Source: Owenia fusiformis
Lineage: Eukaryota > Annelida > Polychaeta > Sabellida > Oweniidae
NCBI GenBank assembly: GCA_903813345.2
Contig: CAIIXF020000010.1
Span: 17,495,181 to 17,559,180, forward strand
DNA length: 64,000 nt
Direction of reading: 5' to 3'
How positions within the stretch are numbered: position 1 is the first letter of the stretch; the number at the start of each line of letters is the position of its first letter. Made by a program: the position numbers and the translations under genes. Positions 1 to 12,463 of the stretch are shown in pieces. The notes beneath the pieces are model-generated. The model worked only from the letters and a program-made list of their open reading frames with translations, was not told where the DNA came from and searched no databases.

Positions 1-3000
1 TAATTTTTATTTATCTAAGCCATTGAGCAGACTTTTGTAAAAATCAATACATTTATACAAAACTATCTATACGCCAACCATTCCGGATTAATTGAAAAAC
101 AATCTAAATAGAAATTGTCTGTTTATAAAAAATATTTATATGAAACTATTTTTGTTTCGAGTAATTAGGTATTCGACAATTCTTATTTCGAATAATTAAT
201 AACGCCAACGTGAACATAAAATCTACCCCTACGTCTATTATGACAGTATTTTTTATTTTTAGTGAATGGTATCAAAATACAATTTCTTTCAAGTAACGCC
301 AACGTTTTCTTAAGACCTACCCCGAGGAATGTACGTATACGTACCTAGTTTTGTTGATTGGGATTTATCCTAAATATTTTGTTGGTTTTCAATGTTATCC
401 ATAAGCTGCGGACTCGGCATTTCTGTTTTTCCAGACTATTAATTCTCGCCCCTTCAGCCTTAAGTTTTTTACTTTTTGTATGAAGTCGATCCAATCTTCC
501 GTGTAGAAATAAATTGTATTTCGATCTTGTTCAAACAGCACTGCAAATTAACTAATTCCTTTTGATAACACAGACTCCATTTTCTGTTGCTTTGTCGTAT
601 GGTTTAAATTCTTCAGCGTTAAGCACTTCATACTTGGAAACATAACACTGCTATACAGTAGAAATAATCCGCTAAGACAATTTTTATGTTTATTGGACTA
701 AATTTTCCCCCAAACATGCGTAATAGCTGTAATACCTATTGTAAAACCCCCACCCGTTGGTTTACATTTCGGAGTTTTAAGCCTTTTTAAGCTCCATACT
801 GCGATACAAACGGGATATACTTTCTCTGGTAAACACACTGAAATGCAAGCTCAATTTTAATGAGGATTGGTTTAATAATGGGAGGGGGGTGCAGGCCCCC
901 CAGTCTCCACTCTCCAATCGTCTTAACAAAAATAGTAAAACCTAAGTGCGCATCTAACCTAATCTGATGGTTTCTGTGCTTAGAGTTTATAAGGCCACTC
1001 AGAAACACTGTGTGCGACTCTAATAGATAAAGTCAAAAATTATCAAACGATAGCTTTAATAGAATGGCACAAAGTGACATGACACATTGGCAGCTAATAT
1101 TGTTTTAAAAAATGATCTCCACCTCTTTTCTGATGAAATTCAGCCAAACTGACATTATCTGTTGGCGTAAACATTTGTTGGAACATCATCGATAGCTAAA
1201 TTTTTCTTTATAAAGTACGTCTATTTTCGAATTATCTTTGGCAAGAAGAGTAATGTACTTAACGGCGAATTTTGATGTTATCCATATATGCATCTTTATA
1301 TATTTAATATGTATTTGTGAGGTCTTGAAAAAGTTCATAGCACTGTCGTCACCGCCAGAGCGCAACTTTTGGGCGGTTATGATTTTGGGTCTCCATGTAC
1401 AGTTGCAGCTGGTATGTGTATTGTATACTAGATATTATTAGGTGTCTAATGGCATGGCGTGCAAAGCTTCGAAAAAGTGTAATCGGGACACGTTTCTCTT
1501 CTTAGATGAAGAGATTAATTCGAATTATCTGTCCAATCAGTATACCTAGTACCCTTTACATTCATTCGACTTCACTTCTTAAAAGATAGCTTCGTCTTTA
1601 TAATTACTCTGCACGCAGGGTATATACTAGTTTAATCCCTTACTCGTAATATAGATGTCACCTTTGATAATAACAGATTTTTCAAGAAAATGAAAACATC
1701 GCCTGTCTGATACAATCTTTAATAATGTCCTCTTATTGCTTTTCTTTGGAAAGATGGCAAATGAGTATGACAAACGCAACATACAACAAGGGCGTTTCTA
1801 TATGACTGAATAAGCTGATATAATAGTGGTCACCCTTGTTTGTTTTTTATTTTGGTTGGGGCAGACTGCCATTGACATACATGTTATAAACTTGCAACAG
1901 TCACTTAATTTGGCCGCATTTAAAAAAACTCATGGAAAATGATTTAAATGACATTACTGTATAAATCAAAGTTATTACAGTATAGTAGAAAACGTTTCAC
2001 TGAATTCAAATATGCTATTAAGAAGAAGGAAAAGTAAGTCATTAGAGGATTAATGTGCAACTCTCGAAAAACGAGAATTACCGAGAATTCAAAGCTATCT
2101 AGAAACTCCTCTATTGTTTTGAATTCCTTGGTTAAATGCTTATATTCTACCCTTAACCATAAACAGTAGCATTATCAGCAGCAGTAGTATTTCGATAACA
2201 ACGGGCAAAAAATGTCAAAACAAAAAGTCAAGGCAAAAACTGTCCGCTTGTGGAGAATGTTAGATTATAGCTCCATGCAATAGCTCCATATAATACAATA
2301 TCAGTCATTGGACTCTCCAGCCATCCGATAGTTACATCATTTTTTGTTACCTACATGTATGTATTATCCACACGCCAATGGCTTGGTGGAACGATATATA
2401 CGTCATTAACACGTTTTTTGTAATAGCCTATTTTAATGATAAGCATAAAAGCCTTCAACAGAGATATGAACATTTTTTCTAAATAATTCAACATGCTGCA
2501 GAATCTCGTGATACAATGATCAGCGTAGTAAATGAATATAGAATGCTGATTTTAGTTCATTTTGTCATGTAGCCCGACAGACTTAATATCAAAGAACGCT
2601 AAACTAAATCAGTAAATATTTTAGTTCAGGTTATTCTGAAAGAGGATGTGCTGCACTGGTTGCGCTTAGAACAATCAATAAACACAACAGTGGCATGCTC
2701 CCTTATACAACTACTTCGATTCCCCATTTCCACTTGGCAATTTGAGGCGGAAACAATAGAAATCATAACTTGTCGCATTGTATTGGATTAGGGGACAAAC
2801 GAGATTCCCTATTCAACAAATACAGAATTAGACAATGTCTTGAGTGGTTTAGATAATAGAGGGGGCAATTTGGTCGATATCGGGTTCTTAAGATTCTTTG
2901 TAGTTCTCACACGAGGAAATGAAAGTAACGGTTTGGACTAATTCAATATTTGAAAACATATTCTTATGCAACTTTTGCCCTCGGTTGTATTATGGTGTAT

Positions 3001-5025
3001 CTAGATGGCTTCCGATCGGCGAATACAAGACTTTGGTCATCGGGAAAAATGGGTGAGAAATCTTTGAGATTCTGGATCTTGCCTTAACTGTGTATCCTTA
3101 ATTTAAAAACTAGAAAGTAGTTTTACAATCGGCTTTCTGGAGTTTTAGGATCAATACGTATGTTTTATAAAAAAAAGAGATGGCAGGGAATTGTTAGCAA
3201 AAATACCCACTCGAGGTCTGGATTCTGTCCTTTGTCCCATGATACAACTTGTTGGGACCATTAATCTGTTTATATAATTACCTCTGGCAACATTTGAATA
3301 TCACAAACAATGAGAGACATATAAACATTCCATCTGAAATATGATAACTTAATATCACGATATTCATTACAGTTTTAATTACATTCGTCATTACTGAATT
3401 AGAAAACTCTCAGAGTCTCCAACTGTGCTCATCATTACAAGGTATGTCAGATGAGAAATATGTATTTCCTTAACGTCCTAAATACGATATAAATGAAATA
3501 AATTGAATTCATAACATGTAAGAGATCGCATTAGTGCCCCGGGGCGCTCTATAGGACTCAGGATATTGGATCCTACCAAGAAACAAAAGATTGCAATTTT
3601 GACCTGTTTAGTCCGTCACTTCTAATTTAGCGCGGCTAACATTGCCAACGTGCAAATTGGCTGATATTCCCTGAACACGAATACAGAGGAAGGTAATCAG
3701 TTTATTAAAGTATACCTAGGCTTATCTAAGACACTTGATTTCAATAATCTATTGTTATCTCACCTATATGGATCTTGGCTTTCCAACGTTAAGAGCTAAT
3801 TTAACACTAGGTAGCAAATACACGATGAGGAATTCTATAAGTTATCTAAGCGTCGGGTAGAGGGCTTTTCCGCTTCACCTCGATTATTTTCTAGTCATTA
3901 TGTATATCAGTCGTGCAATGAATCATCTGAAAATATAAAATATAAAATAACCATAGCATTGCCCTGGGTTTTTAAAATTGGAGAAATTTTATACGATATA
4001 TAATTAAAATAAATAACTCAAAAATAAAAACATGATTATCTGCATACATGTTGATTATTTAATTTATCATAATCATGGCAGTAATGACAGTTTAAAATTT
4101 GATATCTATTCTTCTTATTGGTAATTTTGTTTGCTTTAACCTGAGTTTAAACATATTTTATGCATTAATTATATTCTATAACGATTTTTCTTGAAGATAA
4201 AACTGGAACATTGAAAATATGATCAAAATAGGGAAGTTATAGCAATGTTCGTTTTGAGGCTTCCATGTTTGTAACACAAAGTAGCATACCCTTCTTTCAA
4301 AATCCCATGGATGAACATTGAACATACGTACAACGTCTCTCCCCCGGAAAGAATTTAAGTCACCATAGTATAAAATTCATTTCAAATATTAAATTCCATT
4401 TTTATTTAAAGTCCTAGTAGTTTGGCGATGTCAACAGACACGATTGTGGATAATATTCCTCGTATCTAGTCTTACTATATATACTTGTATATGAATCTAC
4501 GTGTGATCTTAGCACATTGCATGGATATAATATGTATAAAAACGTACAGCGCTGCTATAGTTCGACATACCCTACGCGCATAGTCGAATATAAAGCTCTC
4601 TTTTTAGAAGCGAAGTCGAACAAATGCAAAGTTCGAAATAATTTAACAACAATTTTGAGTTACATTAGAACAGAATTTCTCTAATTTCTAAATTAGAATT
4701 TGAAATTAGAATTGTGTACAGTACTTTAATTGTAAGTTGTACTTTACTTTGCTTTGAAAATTATGTACATTCGTGTTCTGCCCCTTGTTACCTCCCGCGG
4801 GCCTCTCTTGAGGACCTTCATTCATCATGCGGTAATTGGATTTAAATGAAAATATGAAACATATTTCCAGATTGATTAATTTTGATTAAGATAAAGCAGG
4901 CCATGATTAGCGTTGATATGAATTTCTTCAAAAGCTGATAACCCACTGTCGTGATTCAGACCTGGGGCATTACCTACTGTACACCATGCTATGTATAAGA
5001 TCGACCCTACATAAAAGAAAATACA
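1..5025. other. Gene-free AT-rich stretch
   Basis: I see no exon, RNA gene or complete mobile element here. The open frames are short, lack recognisable domains and are what AT-rich non-coding DNA gives by chance. Confidence 0.6.
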
Positions 5026-5155
5026 CCCCTCCATAAGTTTGGCAACCTTTTCCCCCATAGGCAAACGTGTTAAAACCTCTCTATGTTTGAATTTTTATTT
5101 TCAAAAAGGTTTCAAAAGTTTCAAAGGGGAAAAGGTTGCCAAAGTTATAGAGGGG
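5026..5155. repeat. Short inverted repeat (MITE-like fold-back)
   Basis: About 30 bp at 5026-5055 (core TTTGGCAACCTTTTCCCC) recurs inverted at 5126-5155 (core GGGGAAAAGGTTGCCAAA), with about 70 bp between. Seen directly in the sequence. A tiny non-autonomous DNA transposon is the likely source, but no target-site duplication is clear. Confidence 0.55.
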
Positions 5156-6267
5156 AATGTATATAATTCGACATATCATCTATTTGTGCGAAGATTTGAC
5201 TTGATTTTAGAACAACAGTAGTATACTATCATTGACTCTCAAAGTATATCATAGTACATTTAAAAATGTACACCATTTTTGTTTCAAATGAAATCGAACA
5301 TATCCTCATCTAAATCCTACGATTACTTCCATGTACACAGATATCTCAAATCCTTTCAGTTATTAATTTGGAATTGAGGAACCATTGACATGCTTTTTGA
5401 AAATATCACTTCCAACATCTCTTCTCTATCCTACACTTAAACTATGTTACAGTAGCTTAACTCATAAAATTATAGCCCGGACTTGAAGAATCTGATTTTG
5501 GTCAACATTGTCTCAACATCATGTATATCGGGAAATGTTCTTTATACGTAATGCCAAAGAAACGATGGAGCAAATATAGGGATTTATTTGATAACGGTGT
5601 GCGTATTTCTTTTCTGTTTTACTTAAATACGTAACTAATTGTAGCTTTACAGCGCAACACTGTGAATCATTTTAGTGGACAGAATTTACTCGATTTATGG
5701 TAGCATTTGTATTCATCACACTTTTCCCCTTTCCCTTCTCAACAAATTAGACGTCACCCTAATAGAAGGGTAATGAAGAAAGATGAACATAATGGGAGAC
5801 ACGAAAAATCATCGATGAAATATGGTGATATCTTTAATGTTTCGTATCTCTTTAGATTGCACGGAAAGATATTGGAAGCTTTTGGAGTGAATTAAACGTA
5901 AATTTAACATATGAAGCTGTATATGTTGATGTTCAGAAACAAGAAATAATATAACAAAATATAATGCTGTATGTACAGATTAATTGAATAATAACTGTTG
6001 GCGAAAGAACCAATACCCACACTTTATATATTATTCATAAAGAGCATACAACAATTAATAAATCCATTCAATTGTTTATTTAACTATTTGTATATCTTTG
6101 CAGCCATTACTTAAACAATAAAACAATCATATAATTAAATTTTCAAAAGATATTGATTTTCATTGCCGGTGGTAAAATTCATATACAACTTTTAACGATT
6201 ATTAATATATTTGTTCTGGCATATCCACTCATTTAGAATTTTGCTTCATTCTCTCGATCCCTTAAAA
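5156..6267. other. Gene-free stretch
   Basis: AT-rich DNA without a supportable gene or repeat. Confidence 0.5.
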
Positions 6268-6585
6268 ATCTTCTCACCCTTACTGTTCCCGCTATCTCTC
6301 TCACCTAGAAGTATCCCCCATTCACTCACAAATCTGCGTCCCCGTCTGTTTGTTCTCCCAAAAGGCTCTTCCCTTCACTCCTCTAGAAGCTCACTATCTT
6401 TCAGTAAAAATCTGTGCCAATCCAGTTATCTTACAATGTATCCACCCCCCTCCCCCTCCTTCTAGACCTGTCTTCTTTCCTAAGACAGTAGAAATTCGCA
6501 CAATTTCCACCCTAAGTAGTATGCCTGCTTTCCCTTAGAAATCTGCACAGTTCCAAACCTTGAGTGTTTCTTCTTTCTCTAGAAA
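6268..6585. repeat. Pyrimidine-rich degenerate tandem repeat
   Basis: The + strand is strikingly C/T-rich. A motif AAATCTG(C/T)..., followed some 40-60 bases later by CTCTAGAAG or a variant, recurs about five times with spacing of roughly 55-75 bp. This looks like an old minisatellite. The open frames here are by-products of the skewed composition. Confidence 0.45.
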
Positions 6586-6723
6586 GTGAAACACACCCTT
6601 AAAAAATTCGACTACATCGACTCGAGTCGAATACATCGGACAGGTACAATAACAGAATGCATCTTTTGTTTACAACGTCTTCATTTATGAATAATAAATA
6701 TATAATTCGGAGTGACATATTAG

Positions 6724-6901
6724 TCCGAGTTGTATTCGCAAATGCAACTTTCGACTGTCGCCTAGCGATTATCCTCTATTTCTTGGGCAACTCATTTAAA
6801 TATGAATAGTATCTGTCACTATATTCTCTTCAAAAATGGTCAAAAAATAGTAGGTTAATCAGTTAGCCGACAGTCGAAAGTTGCATTCTCGAATACGAGC
6901 C
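6724..6901. repeat. Inverted-repeat element, 178 bp
   Basis: Arms of about 37 bp at 6724-6762 and 6866-6901 match inverted; shared core is TGCAACTTTCGACTGTCG against CGACAGTCGAAAGTTGCA. The 100 bp between has no other feature. Likely a MITE. Confidence 0.6.
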
Positions 6902-9288
6902 AAGATAAAGTGTACCCCATTATCGAGCTGCTTAATTATGCATTTCAGCTTTCATTCTTAACCAACATAATAAATGCCCGCATGGGATCGCCTTGAGCAA
7001 ACAAACACGCTTAAGCGAACGTCATATGGCCAATATTTTGTTTTCACGCTGAGTATAAGATTAGTTTTAATTTTATTTGACATTTCCATCCATTTGATAT
7101 TATGGCCAATATGTATGGATTCATCTGTGATGTTAAATCTATTTTGAAATACCTAGCCAAAGAAGTGAAAAAAACATTTCAAATTATTTGATGATATATT
7201 GATATATACTTATAAGTTTGGCTTATTATTAATAAATGTTGACCTGAAGTCGAACATTCTATATACACCTAGTTAGACGCAGTAACAGACGCTATCATTT
7301 TTATTGTGCGAGCACAGATCAACAATAGCGTAAGAGCGTTGTGTAACGATTGAGAAATTGCTACACTTCCCCCTTTATTGAGATTTTCTTCATCCTCGGA
7401 TACTGATTTACACTTACTTAGAGCTAAACTAACGTAAATCCATCAAGATGAATCAAATTTCCGTACTGATTGCAATAAATTTAAGGCTGTTACCCTTAAT
7501 TCTTACTCAATAAGGTTCAATTTCTTAAGAAATGACTGCAAATAAATATAATTTATTACATTAATTTTGCCACTTTGTTTTTAACGCACAGTTGAGTAGT
7601 GTAACATGCCGACATTATTACTGACAGTCATGTATTCACACTGTCTAATTTCATTTCATTATGTTTAATTTAAAAGGGAGTACATTGTGCTATCACGTCT
7701 AACTTGATTTTCAGTTAAATTGTCTTAGGATCCGCAAAGGTGTGCACCACTAATGAAATATATGACACTTCTCATATACGTGCATCAATTTCATTGCATT
7801 GCGTGTAGTCCCTGCTTTCTCATAAGTTAATCAAAAGCACACAATGGGAGAGAGTTGATGAGAATTTATCTTGTTTTATAGCTGTTTAATATTTATTTGC
7901 CAGGGTTATAGCTCATAATTTCCTTAGTTCATTTTATAGACAATTTAATGCTAAAAGAAGCGGCAAATCTCTAGCAGTAATTGGAGCTTGATGTAGATTC
8001 ACTGTGTGATAGAATTAAACATGACTTGTCACAGAGATAATGTCTTCCCTAATGTAGGCCGGGGCCTAAGAGCCCGCAGGATGTAATAAAGGGATGGACA
8101 TTGCTATGGAAACTCCACTTTTATAAACCGATGTTGATAAAACAACATTAAGGAGTAGTCAGGATACCATTACGTAAAACTTAACCAACTTCAACTTGAA
8201 CTATTCATGCGATGATAAACACGTAGCATTTTATAAGGCAGTATCGGGAGTACTTTATTGTGTTTCCACGTTGTAACAATAAACACAACATTACTTAATT
8301 TACATTAATCAACGAATCAAAATATTTAATCGCGCAATTAATAATACGACATCATTTTGCATTATTCATTTGATCATAGTCGTATTCATTAATCATTTGT
8401 AGTTTCAAACATACAACACATAGAATGCTGACAAATAAGAATTATTATTTTCAAATTAATCTTAACAGCTTGACTTGTTCTTGGTGTTTTTAAATAAAAG
8501 CGACGAGGGTTCATAACGAAAAATTAAAACAATTAGGTGTTTACTATAGAGTCCTGCACAATCTAATGGTTCAGAGCCATGAAAACAATTTGTCATTTTA
8601 TGGTAAAAATGTTCAAAAGTGTACAGTTGGCTAAATGAGGCTATTAAACGATGTAAGAATACCCAAGAGCAAGAATTGCATGCCAAAGCATAATGATTGA
8701 AGAAACGAAACGACAGTAGCGAGAACTTTAACGTCTCAAGAGAGACTAAAGCTTTCGTTAGAAAATTACAAATATTCTAAACTGAATACAAGATCCGTAC
8801 TGAAGTATTCGAAGTAAGTTCTGTGAACACGTTTGTATAGTAGGCAAAATGTACTTCTTCAACCTCGGCCCGTATTTCGGCCCGTATTGTTACATGGGTA
8901 CCAGGATCATATACATATTATGACTAATATTGTGATAAGTCAATAGTCCCACTTGATTACCCCTTGCGTTGAACGTAAGAATACTAGTGTTTTGTAAATG
9001 TATTGTGTGTCTTCATTCACTAGTTGTTTTGTACAGGACAACATAACTAAATGTACATGTTTCAGAAGGAATGCGTTAACAATACCCACCTAAAGTGGTT
9101 TGTCCTCGAACACAGATACACAGAATAAACTCTGGAATTAAATTGCGTGTACCAAACTATTGTATTCAAATAAAATCAACCTTTAACGCTCGTTCTTTTA
9201 TATTATATGAATCGAAACACAGATTTTAACATGAAACATTGCATTTTTAGTGTAAATATGTGCGTGTGGCTAATTTAAATGAATGAAT
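6902..9288. other. Gene-free stretch
   Basis: No supportable gene. Short frames here have no recognisable domain. Confidence 0.5.
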
Positions 9289-9376
9289 TGAACAAATGGA
9301 AAACATTTATTATTCAATCATGTTCTGATGATTAAACAAATAGAAAACATATATTATTTAATCATGTTATGCATTC
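9289..9376. repeat. Tandem duplication of 44 bp
   Basis: Two adjacent copies of a 44 bp unit (core AACAAAT-GAAAACAT...ATCATGTT) with several substitutions. The second copy supplies the ATG of the open frame at 9328. Confidence 0.6.
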
Positions 9377-9525
9377 TATATGCCTCAGTCACATTTGCAG
9401 AGGCCCCCGTGTGCTCTACAACCCCTACGGCCGATTGCAATTATATGGCCGCCGTAGAATGTCCACGGTCACATACGGTAGCAGTGCCATATTTTGAATA
9501 TGTGGCATTGCACAACAGTCTTTAG
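9328..9525 (+). CDS. Possible small secreted peptide, 65 aa, hypothetical
   Basis: The frame starts with ATG inside a 44 bp tandem repeat and encodes 65 residues. Residues 1-24 look like a signal peptide: a Lys near the start, a hydrophobic core (YYLIMLCILYASVTF) and an A-x-A-like end (TFA|EAP). The predicted mature part has about 41 residues with three cysteines spaced eight apart (C29, C37, C45). The second half is clearly more GC-rich than its surroundings. I do not recognise a family. No promoter, splice signal or homologue is visible, and a chance ORF remains more likely than not. Confidence 0.2.
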   Translation: MIKQIENIYYLIMLCILYASVTFAEAPVCSTTPTADCNYMAAVECPRSHTVAVPYFEYVALHNSL

Positions 9526-10502
9526 ACTTCTTACTTTTAGGTTCAACTGGTTATTATGAAGCAGGTTAATAGACTGTACGGGCACTGTATACTAACACTA
9601 TCGCGTGTCATTATTTTAGATTTCATAACTGCCATGACTTTAGATTTCATAACTGTCTGGAGATTTATATTATTTTCATCGCTTTATTGACATTATTTTA
9701 TTTTCTCTCTTTCGAAAATTGATGGGATGATATTGGGCGATAAAACCCATTAGAGTTAAAAGCAATAGAAAGAAGATTTGATTAAATTCACTTTTCGCAT
9801 GATAGGTTTAATAAACGATAATTTCTTTCAATTAAGGGTGATGGATTAAGGATTCATTCTCACCTGCAAAACACTCCGTGAAGCTTTTAGTTGAATCTCC
9901 TGCCTCGAGCCACATGGTTTAAACAGGTGAGCGTAAAGGTATAGCGTGTATGTTACACAGGTGCAATGCCCATCGGGAGTGCGATGCACACAACTATACT
10001 ATCAATGACAAATACCTGGACCAGAACCTGACATCTTCATTTGCTTAGTTCTTGTATTATATAATACAGGGCGAGTCATTGTTTCTATGTTTAAATGGTT
10101 GCTAATGTAGATATGAGCCCACAGATTAAAATCTAGGGGGAGGGGGTGGAAGGGGTTCATATGACCGGTGAGTGTGACATGTTTCGGCATTTAGAGCATA
10201 TTTTATAAATGGCCACAAAATCATGACAATTGAGATAGATAGACCAATGGAACTTGAGAGAATGGAGGAACATTGAACAAGGTTTAACTTCGCCTAATAT
10301 GAAGTTTAAATTAACGCTGGATGGCTGAATTATAACAAACATTTGTCTGGCTTACCTTTTTGGCTCACCCTGTATTATAATATACTAGTAAATAGCACAG
10401 TAATAAAAAAGAACTTATTACTGCTTCGGCATCATGTCTAGCATTTAGTGTATCATGTCACTGTTGACAAGTTTGAAGTTGAAAAACAGAGAGACGTGAT
10501 AA
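9526..10502. other. Gene-free stretch
   Basis: No supportable gene. A short G-rich patch lies near 10135-10158. Confidence 0.5.
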
Positions 10503-11001
10503 TAGACAGGTTCCAATTTCAGAATATCTCAAGGGAAAGACTTTTTGAGGCATTTTTTAGAAAAAGCAACAGACCTATTTTTTCTGGATCAGTTTTTCAT
10601 GCTGATAAAGATATTAAAAGATGACAGCTCAACGGGGTGGTCACGACACTGCATTTTAGCGTTTTTACCCCCCTAGGAAATTATCATAGGGGGTACTATA
10701 ATATTAGTTCATAACTCAAAGGATATATAAACTATTGTTCTGAGTTCTACAGCATACATTGTTAGTACAGAGATGAATACTATCCTAAAGTTATAGGTTG
10801 ATATCTTTGTTGGTTTCGGAAAAATATAATTAATTAGAAAAAATATGCAATTTTTGTCATTTTTTTCTTGCTTATTTTATATTTGTAGCTTCAAGCAAAA
10901 TATGATAACTTTAACAGCTCAAAGTAGTATTCTAACAACATTCCCAAGCTATGTTTGATATTGTAATACATCTATTATAGTGATGAAGTACTATTTTGTA
11001 A

Positions 11002-12463
11002 TTAGGAGGCCCTCCTGAAAGGGCCTCCTATAGCTTTTGTAGCTTTTCTTTATTCTTCTTCTTTCTTATTTATTCTTCTTCTTATTATTATTCTATCAAA
11101 GCAGTTTTCTCCTACTTTCAACTAGCTTTCAACTTTCTACTATATGCTCCTACTAGATACCTGGTTTGATCTTGATGGGAAAATATTTCATATCTAGGTC
11201 AAGGTCAAAGGTCAAAATCTAGGTCAAATCTAAGTTTTTTTTCAAGTTTCTCAAGTTTGTCCTTATACTTCATTATTTCTTGCGATGAATTAAACTGAAA
11301 CTACATTAAAGTATTCTCTACAAATTGTTCACTATATGTCAGCATTAAATTTTTACCGTTTTTGAGATATTTGACGTCAAGAAACGGTCAAAAAAGGTCA
11401 TTTTTCAACTTGCTTCAATCTGACCAATTTTTTTTTTAAAAATCATCTACAAGTTCCCAGGAGTCCGAATCTGACCTCAGATTTTACCTTTGACCCTTAG
11501 TTGACCTTCAGTGACCTTCGAAAGGTCAGAAAAGTTGATTTTTCAGATTGAGTCTTTGGATTCAAATTTAGGTCAGTCTAATTACAAAAAGCCTACTGAG
11601 GTCTAAAAAAGTAAAAATTTCAAGGTCAAAGGTCAAGGTCATCAAATTAGGTCACAAACTGTGCTATCTAAGTTTCTCATAGTTCAAGACTACAAATCAA
11701 TATTTTTAATTGAAAGTCAAGATATACATTTCTCTAAGGGTTCTACACATATTAGCAATTGACTATTCATTAAAATTTTGTCCCACTTTTGAGATATAAG
11801 AGCTCAAAAACTGAAAAAGGTCAATTTTTCAGAGTTTATAAGGTCAAATTTTAACTTGCTTCAAATTCACCCAATTTTTTTTTGAAAATCATCTACAAAT
11901 TCTCAGTAGTTCATATTTAAACACAGATTTGTCATTTGACCTTTAGTTGACCTTCAGTGACCTTCGAAAGGTCAGAGAAGTTGATTTTTCAAATCGAGTT
12001 TTTGGATTCAAATTTAGGGTTAGCCTAAGCATAAAAGACCTACTGAACTCTAAAACAGTAATATTTTCAAGGTCAAGGGTCATGGTTATCAAATTAGGTC
12101 AAAGGTCAAAATCTAGGTCAAATCTAATTTTTTTTTAAGTTTCTCAACTTTGTCCTTATACTTCATTATTTCTTGCCATGAATTAAACTGAAACTACATT
12201 TTAGTATTTTCTACAAATTGTTCACTAGATGTCAGCATTAAATTTTTACCGTTTTTGAGATATTTGACGTCAAAAAACGGTCGAAAAATGTCATTTTTCA
12301 ACTTGCTTCAATCTGACCAATTTTTTTTTTTAAAATCATCTACAAGTTCCCATGAGTCCAAAGCTGACCTCAGATTTGATATTTGTCCTTTAGTTGACCT
12401 TCAAATTGTCAAAAATGCCTAAGAGGGCCTCCGTGAGATTGCTTGCAATCTTCAAAAGTCTAG
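11002..12463 (+). mobile_element. Non-autonomous Helitron-like element, 1,462 bp
   Basis: The insert interrupts the left arm of the larger element. The uninterrupted right arm shows that the empty site reads GTAATTTTAA (reverse complement of about 16596-16606), so insertion was between A and T with no target duplication. The 3' end has the Helitron signature: a perfect stem AGATTGC-TT-GCAATCT at 12436-12451, eight bases, then CTAG at 12460-12463 followed by T. The 5' end carries a perfect 11 bp-arm hairpin (11003-11030, TAGGAGGCCCT and its complement). It begins TT, not the canonical TC. No Rep/helicase coding is present. Confidence 0.6.
11190..12400. repeat. Tandem array inside the Helitron-like element, about 446 bp unit
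   Basis: The anchor AATCATCTACAA occurs at 11441, 11887 and 12334, giving spacings of 446 and 447 bp, so there are about 2.7 copies. Units are rich in GGTCAAAGGTCA-type direct repeats. The first and third copies are closer to each other than to the middle one. Confidence 0.7.
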
